Shown one piece after another: positions 1-9,449 of a DNA stretch of 64,000 nucleotides (positions are counted from its first letter, which is position 1; the number at the start of each line of letters is the position of its first letter). The DNA is from an uncultured Allobosea sp. Its GTDB lineage: Bacteria > Pseudomonadota > Alphaproteobacteria > Rhizobiales > Beijerinckiaceae. Both the position numbers and the translations under genes were made by a program. The notes beneath the pieces were generated by a model that ran no database searches, was not told the DNA's origin, and was given only the letters and a program-made list of their open reading frames with translations. The DNA is taken from the NCBI RefSeq assembly GCF_945957345.1, contig NZ_CAMFKW010000002.1, forward strand, positions 1 through 64,000. Direction: 5' to 3'.

Positions 1-1144
1 GCGAGGTCGCGCCGAAGGTCGAGGCCTCGCCGCCATAGGCGCGCGCCGCGATGTCTGAGGTCGCCTCGCGGGCGAGCGAGGCGATGGCCCGCACGGCGGC
101 GAGCTTCATCGCCTCGTTGATCGTCGTCGCCTGCACGTCCAGCGCGCCGCGGAAGATATAGGGGAAGCAGAGGACGTTGTTGACCTGGTTCGGATAGTCC
201 GAGCGGCCGGTGCAGATCATCGCGTCGGGGCGGACAGTGAGCGCGTCTTCCGGCGTGATCTCGGGATTGGGGTTCGCGAGCGCCAGGATCAATGGCTTCG
301 GCGCCATCTGCTTGGCCATCTCGGGCTTGAGCACGCCGGCGGCGGAGAGGCCGAGGAAGATGTCGGCGCCGCCGATGACGTCGCTGAGCGTGCGGGCGTC
401 GGTCTCCTGCGCATAGACCTCCTTCCAGCGGTCCATCAGCGTGTTGCGGCCCTTGTAGACCACGCCGTCGATATCGCTGAGCCAGATGTTCTGGCGCTGC
501 GCGCCGAGCTCGACCAGCAGGTTGGTGCACGCCAGCGCCGCCGCGCCCGCGCCGGAGACGACGATCTTGACGTCGGCGATCTTCTTGCCCGCGAGGTCGA
601 GTCCGTTGAGGACGGCCGCGCCGACGATGATCGCCGTGCCGTGCTGGTCGTCGTGGAAGACCGGAATCTGCATCCGGGCCTTGAGCTGCTCCTCGATCTC
701 GAAGCATTCCGGGCCTTTGATGTCCTCGAGATTGATGCCGCCGAAGGTCGGCTCCAGCGCCGCGACGACCTCGACGAATTTCTCGATGTTCTTCTGTTCG
801 ACCTCGATGTCGAAGCAATCGATGCCGGCGAATTTCTTGAAGAGGACGGCCTTGCCCTCCATCACCGGCTTCGAGGCGAGCGGGCCGATATCCCCGAGGC
901 CGAGCACGGCCGTGCCGTTGGTAATGACGGCGACGAGGTTCTGGCGCGAGGTCAGCTCGGCGGCTTCGGAGGGATCGTCGACGATCGCCTCGCAAGCCGC
1001 GGCGACGCCCGGCGAATAGGCGAGCGCCAGGTCGCGCTGGTTGCCGAGCGGCTTGGTCGCCTGGATCTCGAGCTTACCCGGGCGGGGCTGGCGGTGATAG
1101 ACGAGCGCGCCCGAGCGCAGATCGTTCGAGAGAGTGCTTTTCAT
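1..1144 (-). CDS. Malic enzyme (NADP-type), N-terminal ~381 residues, cut by window edge
   Basis: Malic enzyme oxidatively decarboxylates malate to pyruvate in the cytoplasm, linking the TCA cycle to pyruvate and acetyl-CoA. The ATG at 1144 opens a protein beginning [16 protein letters not shown] carries the catalytic Tyr region, and [14 protein letters not shown] carries the Lys region. The metal-binding stretch reads [14 protein letters not shown] and is followed by [10 protein letters not shown] Rossmann dinucleotide site (VSGAGAAAL) then leads into [13 protein letters not shown]. The frame is open to base 1, so the C-terminus is missing. Rhizobial malic enzymes often carry a C-terminal phosphotransacetylase-like domain; whether this one does cannot be seen. 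The 217 bases upstream of the start hold no gene and probably contain its promoter. Confidence 0.93.
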   Translation of the reverse strand, partial: MKSTLSNDLRSGALVYHRQPRPGKLEIQATKPLGNQRDLALAYSPGVAAACEAIVDDPSEAAELTSRQNLVAVITNGTAVLGLGDIGPLASKPVMEGKAVLFKKFAGIDCFDIEVEQKNIEKFVEVVAALEPTFGGINLEDIKGPECFEIEEQLKARMQIPVFHDDQHGTAIIVGAAVLNGLDLAGKKIADVKIVVSGAGAAALACTNLLVELGAQRQNIWLSDIDGVVYKGRNTLMDRWKEVYAQETDARTLSDVIGGADIFLGLSAAGVLKPEMAKQMAPKPLILALANPNPEITPEDALTVRPDAMICTGRSDYPNQVNNVLCFPYIFRGALDVQATTINEAMKLAAVRAIASLAREATSDIAARAYGGEASTFGATS

Positions 1145-1361
1145 CGCGCGCCTTCATCCCCGCAGTCGGAATGTTGCTGGTCGCGCGAAAGCCCCCATGC
1201 CGTCAAGCCGTCGACACCGCTAGCAGTTTCGCCGGAGCGGAAAGGGTGGCGCAGGCGCGAACTTGAATCAATTTGGCAAGATGCTGAATCGGCATGCGAG
1301 AAATTGCACGCAAGCGCCGGAAACGATTCGACAAATCTCCGGCGCCAGATCAGCTTACGAT

Positions 1362-1598
1362 TCAGAACGCCTTGAAGGTGATGATCGTGTGGGTGTCGGC
1401 GATCTCGGGGATCGACTGCACCTTCTGCGCGACGAAATGGCCGATATCGACATCGGCCCCGACATGGAACTTGGCCAGGATGTCGTAATTGCCGGCGGTC
1501 GAGTAGATCTCGGAGGCGATCTCGCGATCGGCCAGTTCGCTGGCGACCTCGTAGGTCTTGCCGAGCTTGCATTTGATCTCGACGAAGAAGGTCTGCAT
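1362..1598 (-). CDS. Stand-alone Lrp/AsnC-type ligand-binding (RAM) domain protein
   Basis: This 78-residue protein (start MQTFFVEIKC) matches only the C-terminal effector-binding RAM domain of Lrp/AsnC regulators. It has the pattern YDILAKFHV followed by IPEIADTHTIITFKAF, and no helix-turn-helix. Such single-domain proteins assemble as decamer rings in known cases and bind amino acids or partner with full-length regulators. A longer reading frame continues upstream, but that part is the shadow of the neighbouring hydrolase; the ATG at 1598 sits just after a stop-free spacer. It lies 53 bases downstream of the hydrolase at 1652-2476 on the same strand and may be co-transcribed with it. Its ligand is unknown. 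Confidence 0.85.
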   Translation of the reverse strand: MQTFFVEIKCKLGKTYEVASELADREIASEIYSTAGNYDILAKFHVGADVDIGHFVAQKVQSIPEIADTHTIITFKAF

Positions 1599-1651
1599 CG
1601 CGCACTCCGAAACTTTGATGCCGTCTGGATAGAATCCTGGATGGGGTGAGA

Positions 1652-2476
1652 TCAAGCGCCGGCGAGCGCGGCGATCCGGCGGGTCATCGCATTCTCGGGA
1701 TCGGTCAGCCCCGCGATCACCGTGAAATGGTTGGCGTAAGGGATCGCTTCGTAACGTGTCGTCACACCTTCCAGCCCCCAGACATCGACGAGACGGCGGC
1801 TCTGCTTGTGATACTCGTCGCTCTCGACACCGCCGACCACGGCATCCATGGTCAACCGCGACGGTGCCGGCCAGAACAGCGGGCTTTCCAGCTCCGCGGC
1901 AGCGAGGTCGAGATTCAGCGCGTTGTTGATGCTGGTCTCGGTCAGCGGCTTCAGGTTGTAGAGGCCGGAAATGCCATAGGCGGCCGGCACGAGCTGGTCC
2001 GGCAGGTCGGGATCGACATTCTTCCAGTCGGTGGCGAGCGCGCAGGCGCTGAGATGGCCGCCGGCAGAGTGCCCCGTCGCGACCACGGGCAGGCCGAAGC
2101 GCCGCCAGAGCGCCGCGGCCGCCTGCTGCAATTCCCAGACGATATGGCCGAGATGGACCTGCGGGCAGAGATCGTAGCCGACGACTGCGACCGGCAGGCC
2201 GAGCCGGTTCAGCCCGCGCGCCATATGCGAGAAATAGCTGCGGTCGAGCGCCTGCCAGTAGCCGCCATGGATGAACATGACCAGCGCATTGCCGCGGATC
2301 GAATCGGGCTTGAACAGGTCGTAGGCTTGGCGCGCGCCCTCGCCATAGGAGACGTCCAGCTCGCACAGGGACTCGGCGCGATAGGCGGCGGCATCGGTCT
2401 GCCAGCCGGCGATGATGCCGGGATGTTCCGGCACGCGAGCGCGGTTGTTGTATTCGGTTTCGTAGTCGGGCGACAT
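1652..2476 (-). CDS. Alpha/beta hydrolase, arylformamidase (kynurenine formamidase)-like
   Basis: A 274-residue cytoplasmic alpha/beta hydrolase starting MSPDYETEYNNR. The oxyanion motif HGGYWQ, the nucleophile elbow GHSAGGH and a late His in YANHFTVI give the full catalytic set. The Y-N-N-R N-terminus and HGGYW motif are typical of the AFMID-like group, which hydrolyses N-formylkynurenine, although esterases share them. No other kynurenine-pathway gene is visible nearby, so substrate is inference. The reading frame runs far upstream, to about 3670, but that extension is antisense to the asparaginase gene. The ATG at 2476 is the first start outside that gene. Confidence 0.82.
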   Translation of the reverse strand: MSPDYETEYNNRARVPEHPGIIAGWQTDAAAYRAESLCELDVSYGEGARQAYDLFKPDSIRGNALVMFIHGGYWQALDRSYFSHMARGLNRLGLPVAVVGYDLCPQVHLGHIVWELQQAAAALWRRFGLPVVATGHSAGGHLSACALATDWKNVDPDLPDQLVPAAYGISGLYNLKPLTETSINNALNLDLAAAELESPLFWPAPSRLTMDAVVGGVESDEYHKQSRRLVDVWGLEGVTTRYEAIPYANHFTVIAGLTDPENAMTRRIAALAGA

Positions 2477-2617
2477 CGATCGTCCATCGCTGAAGGGCGC
2501 GTTTGGCTGGGCCGCACCGTGGCAGCCCGGCGCGCTTCGCGCCAGCGCTTTTGACAGGACCCCGTGTCGGCGCCAAAAGGCGGCAAGCTCGCAGCAGGCG
2601 GGCAATTGGAGGTCGCC

Positions 2618-3616
2618 ATGGAAAACCCTGTGCTTGCCGAGGTCACGCGCGGCAATGTCGTCGAATCCCGCCATCGCGGCGCGGCGATCGTCGTCGATGC
2701 CGATGGCGGCGTGGTGTTTTCCGCCGGCGATGTCGAGCGCCCGGTCTTCCCGCGCTCGGCCGTCAAGGCGATCCAGGGGCTGCCCTTGATCGAGAGCGGC
2801 GCCGCCGATCGCTACGGGCTGACCGAGGCCGAGATCGCGCTCGCCGTCTCCTCGCATTCCGGCGAGCCGCTCCATGCCGAGACCTCGCTCGCGATGCTGC
2901 GTAAGGCCGGCCGCGATGCCGGTTGCCTGGAATGCGGCGCGCATTGGCCCTCGAATGAGCTCGTCTCGCGCGCCCTGGCCAAGTCGGGTGCCGAGCCGAG
3001 CGCCCTGAACAACAACTGCTCGGGCAAGCATGCCGGCTTCGTCTGCCTGTCCTGCAACATGGACGAGGATCCCAAGGGCTATGTGAAGGCGAGCCATCCC
3101 GTGCAGCAGGCCGTGCGCGGCGCTTTGGAAGCCGTGACCGGCGCCGCCCATAGCGCCGATCGTATGGGCACCGACGGCTGCTCGATCCCGTCCTACGCCG
3201 TGCCGCTTTCGGCGCTGGCGCTGGGCTTCGCCCGGCTCGGCACCGGCCGGGGCTTCGGGCCGGAGCGGGCGAAGGCTGCGGCGCGCATCCGGGCAGCCGC
3301 GGCGGCCCATCCCTTCATGGTCGCCGGCACGGGCCGTTACGACACGCGGCTGATGGACCTGCTCGGCGCGCGCGCCTTCACCAAGACCGGGGCCGAGGGT
3401 GTCTATTGCGCCGCGCTGCCGGAGCTGGGCTACGGCATCGCCTTGAAATGCGATGACGGCGCCGGCCGTGCCGCCGAGATCGCGCTCGGCGCTTTGATCG
3501 CCCGCTTCCTGCCGATGGACGAGGCCACGCAGGCCGCCTTCGCGCCGCTGCGCGAAACCGTGCTGAAGAATTGGAACGGCATCGAGGTCGGCCGCATCCG
3601 CGCGCCCGCGGCCTGA
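2618..3616 (+). CDS. L-asparaginase, Rhizobium etli type (Asparaginase_II family)
   Basis: This 332-residue enzyme should hydrolyse asparagine to aspartate and ammonia. It belongs to the third asparaginase class typified by the inducible R. etli enzyme, unrelated to the E. coli types. Visible signatures are RSAVK (Ser47 and Lys50, a Ser-x-x-Lys pair), NNNCSGKHAG and GTDGCSIP. The last two carry the Cys, Lys and Cys residues that bind zinc in the R. etli structure. The start is ATG 2618 (MENPVLAEV), preceded by the ribosome binding site TTGGAGG; an upstream in-frame ATG at 2564 has no such site. It diverges from the arylformamidase-like gene, leaving 141 bases for both promoters. Confidence 0.93.
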   Translation: MENPVLAEVTRGNVVESRHRGAAIVVDADGGVVFSAGDVERPVFPRSAVKAIQGLPLIESGAADRYGLTEAEIALAVSSHSGEPLHAETSLAMLRKAGRDAGCLECGAHWPSNELVSRALAKSGAEPSALNNNCSGKHAGFVCLSCNMDEDPKGYVKASHPVQQAVRGALEAVTGAAHSADRMGTDGCSIPSYAVPLSALALGFARLGTGRGFGPERAKAAARIRAAAAAHPFMVAGTGRYDTRLMDLLGARAFTKTGAEGVYCAALPELGYGIALKCDDGAGRAAEIALGALIARFLPMDEATQAAFAPLRETVLKNWNGIEVGRIRAPAA

Positions 3617-3623
3617 GACTGGC

Positions 3624-4994
3624 TCAGCGCACCGCGTTGTTGGCGACCACGACCCCCGATGCCTTGGCATCGGGGGTCTTCGTCAGGTCGCCGGTGACGG
3701 GCTTGCCATATTCGGTGCCGATGACCGCGCCGTCGCGGGCCTCGGCGATGACGTTGTTGGCGATCAGCGCGTTGCGCTCCTTCGGCACGAGCGAGACCGA
3801 GATGCCGATCCCGGCCTTGCGGATGATGTTGCCGGTAGCGGCGAGGTTGCGCATGCCCCAGGACCAGCCGAGCGCGATGCCGGCATCGCTGACATCCTCG
3901 ACGATATTGCCAGTCACCGCCGCTTCCGCCTCGACATGGATGCCGAAGCCGCCGACCGGGTCCTTGGTGTAGGGCATGCTGGCCCGCTTCGCCCTGCGGA
4001 TGATGTTGTTGGCGCAGACCGCGATCCGCCCACCCTGGTCGAGATTGGTCATCGTGGCGCCGGCCGCGCAGTCCTCGACGAGGTTATTGGCGATGATGGC
4101 GCCTTCGAAGGCGAACTCGCTGTAGAGACCGACCTCGCCGCAGCGCCGCCCCTGATTGCCGAGCATCTGCACGCCCGAGCCGGAATTGTTGCGGATGAAG
4201 GTCATCGCGCAGTCGCGCAGCTGGTTGCCCTCGATGATGACGCCGCCGGCGCGGAAGGCGCTGATGCCGTTGCCGTTCTGGCCGCTGCCGCCGCCATCGG
4301 CGCGGATGCGCAGGACATGGTTGTTGCGCACGATCGAGCCGTCGTCGCCCGGCTGGCTGCGCCAGATCTGGATGCCGTTATTGCCGCAATCCTCGACGCG
4401 GTTTTGTTCGATGGAGAGCCCCTTCGAATCGATCGAGAACAGCGCCGCATCCCGCATGTTGCGGAAGCGGCTCGCCGTGATTCGCCCACCGCAGCGATCG
4501 AGCGTCAGCCCGACCGAGCCGGCCTTGGCGAAGGCGCATTCCGAAATCGTGATCTCGCCGACATTCTCTGCCGCCAGCAAGCCGCTGCGCTGGGCCGCGG
4601 GAATGTCGAGCCCGTCGAAACCCAGGCCGGACAGTGCGGCCCGGCCAATATTGCGGGCGATCAGGACGGACTGGCCGCTAGCCGTGACGAGATGGGTTTC
4701 GCCGGGCACGCCGACGATCCGCGCATTCTCGGGCAGGGCGACGCCGCCGATCCGATAGCGGCCGGGCGGCAGCAGCAGTGGAGCCCCGCGCTCGGCGGCC
4801 TGCTTCAGAGCTGCCTGCAGCTGTCGCGACTGATCCTCGGTGGCGCCCGGGCGCAGTCCCAACTGGCCTGCGTCGAGCCCGAGATGGCCCAGCGGGCCGG
4901 CCGCCGTCCCGCGCGATTGGGCATGGGCAGGCAGAACGGCAGAGACCGTGCCGAAAAGGCCCATCGCCAGCACGCCGCGTCGGGAAAGCTCCAT
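3624..4994 (-). CDS. Tat-exported right-handed beta-helix repeat protein (TIGR03808-like)
   Basis: A 456-residue protein whose N-terminus, MELSRRGVLAMGLFG, is a twin-arginine signal followed by cleavage near AHAQ, so it is exported folded to the periplasm. The rest is a run of about 22-residue N-rich turns (GNxIxxC, NNGIQIW, ANNLVEDC, ANNIIRRA, ANNAVR) typical of a parallel beta-helix. Overall it matches the alphaproteobacterial family of twin-arginine repeat proteins of unknown function. Beta-helices of this kind are often polysaccharide-active, but no catalytic set is identifiable, so no reaction is assigned. It starts 85 bases downstream of meaB on the same strand. A longer upstream in-frame extension lacks the Tat signal at its N-terminus and was rejected. 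Confidence 0.82.
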   Translation of the reverse strand: MELSRRGVLAMGLFGTVSAVLPAHAQSRGTAAGPLGHLGLDAGQLGLRPGATEDQSRQLQAALKQAAERGAPLLLPPGRYRIGGVALPENARIVGVPGETHLVTASGQSVLIARNIGRAALSGLGFDGLDIPAAQRSGLLAAENVGEITISECAFAKAGSVGLTLDRCGGRITASRFRNMRDAALFSIDSKGLSIEQNRVEDCGNNGIQIWRSQPGDDGSIVRNNHVLRIRADGGGSGQNGNGISAFRAGGVIIEGNQLRDCAMTFIRNNSGSGVQMLGNQGRRCGEVGLYSEFAFEGAIIANNLVEDCAAGATMTNLDQGGRIAVCANNIIRRAKRASMPYTKDPVGGFGIHVEAEAAVTGNIVEDVSDAGIALGWSWGMRNLAATGNIIRKAGIGISVSLVPKERNALIANNVIAEARDGAVIGTEYGKPVTGDLTKTPDAKASGVVVANNAVR

Positions 4995-5079
4995 GGAAAC
5001 TCCTGTTCCATCTGCCCGGATCAAGCCGCATGCCAGCGTGACTTGTGTCGATCTGGAACCGCGCTGCCCGGTGCAGGTG

Positions 5080-6066
5080 CTATAATCCAAGCGCCCGCGC
5101 GATCTCGTCGGCGGCTGCCGTCGGGGGCAGGCGCCCGGCGGCGACGGCGGCTTCAAGCTCCGGCGTGCGGGCCTTGAGCGCGGAATCGTGCCGGAGCTTG
5201 GCCTGCAGCCGGTCCTGCACCATCGCCCACATCCATTTCACGTCCTGCTTGCGGCGCTTCTCGGCGATCAGGCCCTTGGCCTCGAAGCGGGCATGGTGCC
5301 CTTCGATCTTGGACCAGAGGGCATCGAGGCCGAGCCCGGTCAGCCCCGAGATCGTCACGACCGGCGTGCTCCACAGCGGCGAGGCCGGCGCCAGGATGTG
5401 CAGTGCGGCCTTGTATTGAGCCGCAGCCGCGCGCGCAGGCGTCGCGCCGTCGCCATCGGCCTTGTTCACCGCGATCATGTCGGCGAGCTCGATGATGCCC
5501 TTCTTGATGCCCTGCAATTCGTCGCCGGCATTGGCCAGCATCAGCACGAGGAAGAAATCGGTGAGGTCGGCGACCGCCGTCTCCGACTGGCCGACGCCGA
5601 CCGTCTCGACCAGGATCACGTCGAAGCCGGCGGCCTCGCAGAGCAGCATGGTCTCGCGCGTCTTGGCAGCGACGCCGCCGAGCGTGCCAGAGGAGGGGGA
5701 GGGGCGGATATAGGCGTTGGCGTCGACGGCGAGCCGGGCCATTCGCGTCTTGTCGCCGAGGATCGAGCCGCCGGTGCGGGTGGAGGAAGGATCGACCGCC
5801 AGCACCGCGACCTTGTGTCCCTTGTCCGTCAAATAGGTGCCGAGCGCATCGATCGTGGTCGACTTGCCGACGCCGGGCACGCCGGTGATGCCGACCCGGA
5901 TCGCGCGGCCGGTATGGGGCAAAAGCCGCTGGATCAGAGCCTGCGCCTGCACGCGATGGTCGGCGCGGCGTGATTCCGCCAGCGTGATCGCGCGTGCCAG
6001 AGCCGCCCGCTCGCCGGCGAGGATGGCATCGCCGAGCGGATCGGCTGGAGAGCTGCTGTCGACCAT
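5080..6066 (-). CDS. meaB: Methylmalonyl-CoA mutase-associated GTPase MeaB
   Basis: MeaB is the G-protein chaperone that loads and protects adenosylcobalamin in methylmalonyl-CoA mutase. The 328-residue sequence has a P-loop, GVPGVGKS (residues 62-69), switch sequence [18 protein letters not shown], Walker B region [12 protein letters not shown] and NKAD base recognition. The N-terminal helix [18 protein letters not shown] and the length closely match the Methylobacterium protein as I recall it. Start ATG 6066 (MVDSSS) gives the family length; an in-frame ATG at 6129 would add 21 residues. Its client mutase subunits (mutA, mutB) lie about 10 kb downstream rather than adjacent. It diverges from the lipoprotein gene at 6185. 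Confidence 0.95.
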   Translation of the reverse strand: MVDSSSPADPLGDAILAGERAALARAITLAESRRADHRVQAQALIQRLLPHTGRAIRVGITGVPGVGKSTTIDALGTYLTDKGHKVAVLAVDPSSTRTGGSILGDKTRMARLAVDANAYIRPSPSSGTLGGVAAKTRETMLLCEAAGFDVILVETVGVGQSETAVADLTDFFLVLMLANAGDELQGIKKGIIELADMIAVNKADGDGATPARAAAAQYKAALHILAPASPLWSTPVVTISGLTGLGLDALWSKIEGHHARFEAKGLIAEKRRKQDVKWMWAMVQDRLQAKLRHDSALKARTPELEAAVAAGRLPPTAAADEIARALGL

Positions 6067-6184
6067 CGTGCCAGTTAGCAAGTCGCATGAGCGGGCGACA
6101 AGGCGTTCCGCGCGCTTCACTTGCTTCATCACTGTGTCATGCGCGCCTCTTGTGAATCCGCAGCGGCGATGAGACGACTCGGCG

Positions 6185-7348
6185 ATGATGAGCGTGGCGA
6201 TGCGGTTTCGTGCTTTCTGTTTGGCGCTGTTTCTGCCTCTGGCGCTCGTGGCCTGCGGCACGCCGCGTGTTCTGGAACTGAGCGAGGCGCCGAAGGCGGA
6301 CATCGCTGGAACCGTCCAGATCTATGTCGCGACGACGCGCGAGGTCTCGGCGCAGCCGGTCTATTTCAGCGGGGAGCGTGGGCCGAAGCTCTCCTTCGCA
6401 CGCCTCGACATCACCGTGCCGCGCGCCCACAAGCCCGGCAATCTGGAACTGCCCGATTCGGGACCGGGCGACCCCGCCAAGCATTTCACCGCGACCTATA
6501 TCCAGAGGCTCGATCTCGCGCCGGTCGTCTCCGACGTGCGCAAGGAGCTGATGCAGCGCCCGGCGTCCCAGCGCGACGTGCTGGTCTTCGTCCACGGCTA
6601 CAACACGAATTTCGCCGATGCGGTCTATCGCTTCGCCCAGATCGTCTACGATTCCGGCTTCAAGGGCGTGCCGGTGTTGTTCTCCTGGCCCTCGCGGGGG
6701 CAGCTCCTGGCCTATCCCTATGATCGCGAAAGCGCTTTCTATTCGCGTGATTTCCTCGAGCTGAACCTGCGCGCCATCGCCCGCGATCTCGGCACCTCGC
6801 GCATGGATATCCTGGCCCATTCAATGGGTACGCTACTGACGCTCGAGACGCTCCGCCAGGCCGCGATCCGTGGCGATGGCAGTTTCGGTGGCAAGCTGCG
6901 CGACGTCATGCTCGCTGCCCCGGACGTCGATCTCGACGTGTTCAAGACGCAGATGCGCGCGATCCGGCGGCCGATAACGGTCTTCGTCTCGGCCGATGAC
7001 CGGGCGCTCGACTTCTCCCGGCGCTTCGCCGGCGACAAGACGCGGTTGGGCGCGGTGTCGAGCAAGGACACCGAAACGATCGCGGAGCTGGAAAAGCTCG
7101 GCGTAAGGCTGATCGACCTGTCCGAGGTCTCCTCCGGCGACAGCCTCAACCACGCCAAATTCGCGTCCTCGCCTAAGGTGGTGCAGCTCATCGGCCAAAG
7201 GCTGCAGCAGGACAGGGGCATCGGCTTCTCGGGGCCGCAATTCGGCGACCGGGTCGGCGATATCGCCGGCGGGGTTATCGGCACGGTCGGTTCGACCGTC
7301 GGGCTCGTCGTCACCGCGCCGATCCAGATCATCTCCGGCGGCAAGTGA
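6185..7348 (+). CDS. Lipoprotein alpha/beta hydrolase, DUF900 family (copy 1)
   Basis: A 387-residue exported protein with signal peptide and lipobox LVACG (Cys about residue 24), so likely membrane-anchored. The hydrolase core has [20 protein letters not shown], nucleophile AHSMGT and [10 protein letters not shown] with the acid, and a late SLNHAKF His. These are signatures of the DUF900 (COG4782) esterase/lipase-like family, whose substrates are not established. A C-terminal Gly/Val-rich tail (about residues 350-387: [14 protein letters not shown]) may be a membrane-associating segment. It is the first of three consecutive exported alpha/beta hydrolases on this strand and is paralogous to the next gene. 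Confidence 0.88.
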   Translation: MMSVAMRFRAFCLALFLPLALVACGTPRVLELSEAPKADIAGTVQIYVATTREVSAQPVYFSGERGPKLSFARLDITVPRAHKPGNLELPDSGPGDPAKHFTATYIQRLDLAPVVSDVRKELMQRPASQRDVLVFVHGYNTNFADAVYRFAQIVYDSGFKGVPVLFSWPSRGQLLAYPYDRESAFYSRDFLELNLRAIARDLGTSRMDILAHSMGTLLTLETLRQAAIRGDGSFGGKLRDVMLAAPDVDLDVFKTQMRAIRRPITVFVSADDRALDFSRRFAGDKTRLGAVSSKDTETIAELEKLGVRLIDLSEVSSGDSLNHAKFASSPKVVQLIGQRLQQDRGIGFSGPQFGDRVGDIAGGVIGTVGSTVGLVVTAPIQIISGGK

Positions 7349-7470
7349 TGTCGCCTGGATGCAACGCCTGCGTCGCTGCACAACGACGCGAGCGTGCTTG
7401 CCCCATTCTGGCCGCGTTGGCCTGCCTTTAGAGGTCCGGCCGCCAGCGCGGCCTCTCAAATTCTGACCGG

Positions 7471-8487
7471 ATGCCTGTCTCCATGCCCGTTACAAGGCGC
7501 GCCTTCTCATGCAGCTCGCTGGCTCTTGCCGCGTTCCTGCCGCTTGGCCTTGCCGCTTGCGCTCAGAGCGAGGCGAGCGTGTCCCCCTTCCAGGAGCCGG
7601 AGCGCGCCGACAGCTCCGCGCTCGGCAAGGACCCGCGGCTGCTCGTCATGACGACGCGCCAGTCGACCGGCAACGCCGCGCCCTATTTCAGCACCGATCG
7701 CGGTCCCCTGACCTTCGCCGTCGCGCAATTGTCGCCGCCGGGACGCGGTATCTCGGGGCGTGTGTCATCGGCCGTCAGCGGCGATTGGGCCGTGCTCGGG
7801 GTCTCGCGCGAAACCACGAGCGACGCGGTGCGGGCCTTTTCCGACGCCGTGAACGGGCGCGACGTGCTGCTCTTCATCCATGGTTTCAACGAGACTTTCG
7901 AGACCGCCGCGCGCAGCGCCGGCCAGCTCTCCCATTCCCTGGAGTTCCAGGGCCGCACCGCCCTGTTCACTTGGCCCTCCGGCGGCAAGCTCTTCGACTA
8001 CGCCTATGATCGCGAGAGCGCGCTCTGGTCGCGCGACGGCTTCGTCCAGTCGCTGCAGGCGCTCGTCGCCAATCCGACGGTGGGCCGCATTCACATCGTC
8101 GCGCACTCCATGGGCACCTTCCTGACGCTCGAAGGCCTGCGCGAACTGCGTGATTCCCAGGACGTCTATGCCCGCATCGGTTCGGTGGTGCTGGCCTCGC
8201 CCGATGTCGATATCGACGCTTTCGAGCAGACCGTGAAGCGGCTTGGGACCCTGGCCCAGCGCATGACCGTCATCATCGATCCCGGCGATCGGGCGCTGGC
8301 CGTCTCCGCCCGTATCGCGGGCGGCGTCGCGCGCGCCGGCGCGGCGGACCGCTCGCGGCTGGAGGCCTTGGGCGTCAGGGTCGCCGACACCTCCGGCCGG
8401 GGCTGGAGCATGCTGCGTCACGACCTCTTCCTGTCCAATAGCGAGGTCACGCAGGTGGTGCGCCGCGCCATGGATCGCGGCGGCTAG
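7471..8487 (+). CDS. Lipoprotein alpha/beta hydrolase, DUF900 family (copy 2)
   Basis: A 338-residue paralogue of the preceding gene. The N-terminus MPVSMPVTRRAFSCSS carries two arginines ahead of a hydrophobic stretch ending in lipobox LAACA, suggesting an exported, possibly Tat-routed lipoprotein. Shared motifs are FIHGFN, FTWPSGGK, YDRESALWSRD, nucleophile AHSMGT and ASPDVDIDAF, with final His in LRHDLF. It lacks the Gly/Val-rich tail of copy 1. The 122-base gap from copy 1 contains a modest GC hairpin (7431-7456). ATG 7483 is an alternative start. Substrate unknown. Confidence 0.88.
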   Translation: MPVSMPVTRRAFSCSSLALAAFLPLGLAACAQSEASVSPFQEPERADSSALGKDPRLLVMTTRQSTGNAAPYFSTDRGPLTFAVAQLSPPGRGISGRVSSAVSGDWAVLGVSRETTSDAVRAFSDAVNGRDVLLFIHGFNETFETAARSAGQLSHSLEFQGRTALFTWPSGGKLFDYAYDRESALWSRDGFVQSLQALVANPTVGRIHIVAHSMGTFLTLEGLRELRDSQDVYARIGSVVLASPDVDIDAFEQTVKRLGTLAQRMTVIIDPGDRALAVSARIAGGVARAGAADRSRLEALGVRVADTSGRGWSMLRHDLFLSNSEVTQVVRRAMDRGG

Positions 8488-8558
8488 GCCATGGCGCGCG
8501 GACCTCGCTGAAAGGTGCTATCTGCTTTTCGGTCGGGTGCGAGAACGGAGCGGGCGGA

Positions 8559-9443
8559 ATGACGCGACTGAGCAGGGCATTGTTGGTCACCGCACTGGCG
8601 CTCGGCTTCGGCCTTTCCGCCGCATCGGCCGAGACACCGGCGCTTTTCGCCCAGACCGGGGCGGCCGAGAGCAGCTACACCGATCTGCTGCCGGCCACGA
8701 TCGCGGTTTCGAGCTACGCGCCGCCGGCCTGCGCGGCCAAGCCCTGTCCATTGTTGATCGCGGTTCATGGCATGGGCCGCAACGCGAAAGGTGCGCGCGA
8801 CGCCTGGAAAGCTGCGGCCGATCAGGCGGGCTTTCTCGTCCTGGCGCCGCGCTTCGACAGCGACCAGTTTCCCAGCCGCCTGTTCCAGCAGGGCGGCGTG
8901 CGCGGTGAGCCGGACAAAGCGAAATGGACCTTCGGCCTGATCGAGCGGCTGTTCGATGCCGCCCGTGCCAGCGGCCGCGTTTCCGGCGACACCTATACGC
9001 TTTTCGGGCACTCCGCCGGAGCCCAGTTCGTGCATCGCATGCTGCTGCTGATGCCGGAGGCGCGCATCGCGACGGCGGCGGTCGGCAACGCCGGCTACTA
9101 CACGCTGCCGGCTCTGCAGGGCGAGCGGGCCTATCCTTATTCGCTCAAGGGTACGCCTGCCACCGACGCCACGCTGGCCCGTGCCTTCGCCAAGCCGATG
9201 CTGGTCATGCTTGGCGATCAGGACATCGATCCCAATCACCATCAGCTCAACAAATCCCGCGGCGCCGAAGAGCAGGGCGCGACCCGCTTCGCACGCGGGC
9301 AGCATTTCATGGCCGCAGCCAAGGACGAGGCGCGTCGCCTCGGCGTGCCGCTCCACTGGCGTGAAATCGATGTGCCCGGCGTGGCGCATCAGCAGAGCCG
9401 CATGGCCAAGGCTGCTGCGGCGGAGCTGTTCGGCGCCCGTTGA
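8559..9443 (+). CDS. Secreted alpha/beta hydrolase (PHB-depolymerase/LpqC-like)
   Basis: A 294-residue protein with a Sec signal peptide (cleavage near ASAE, residue 25) and an alpha/beta hydrolase domain. AVHGMGRNA gives the oxyanion region, GHSAGAQ the nucleophile elbow, LGDQD the acid and PGVAHQQ the catalytic His. The architecture resembles secreted feruloyl-esterase or polyhydroxybutyrate-depolymerase-like hydrolases, but substrate cannot be read from sequence. It is the third exported hydrolase in a row and is not a close paralogue of the two lipoproteins. It converges with the Lrp regulator gene, with 6 bases between stop codons. Confidence 0.83.
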   Translation: MTRLSRALLVTALALGFGLSAASAETPALFAQTGAAESSYTDLLPATIAVSSYAPPACAAKPCPLLIAVHGMGRNAKGARDAWKAAADQAGFLVLAPRFDSDQFPSRLFQQGGVRGEPDKAKWTFGLIERLFDAARASGRVSGDTYTLFGHSAGAQFVHRMLLLMPEARIATAAVGNAGYYTLPALQGERAYPYSLKGTPATDATLARAFAKPMLVMLGDQDIDPNHHQLNKSRGAEEQGATRFARGQHFMAAAKDEARRLGVPLHWREIDVPGVAHQQSRMAKAAAAELFGAR

Positions 9444-9449
9444 GCGCTG

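Noticed and set aside
1652-3670. A 672-codon minus-strand frame joining the alpha/beta hydrolase to a long N-terminal extension
   Set aside because: The extension is antisense to the asparaginase gene and lacks protein features; the hydrolase starts naturally at 2476.
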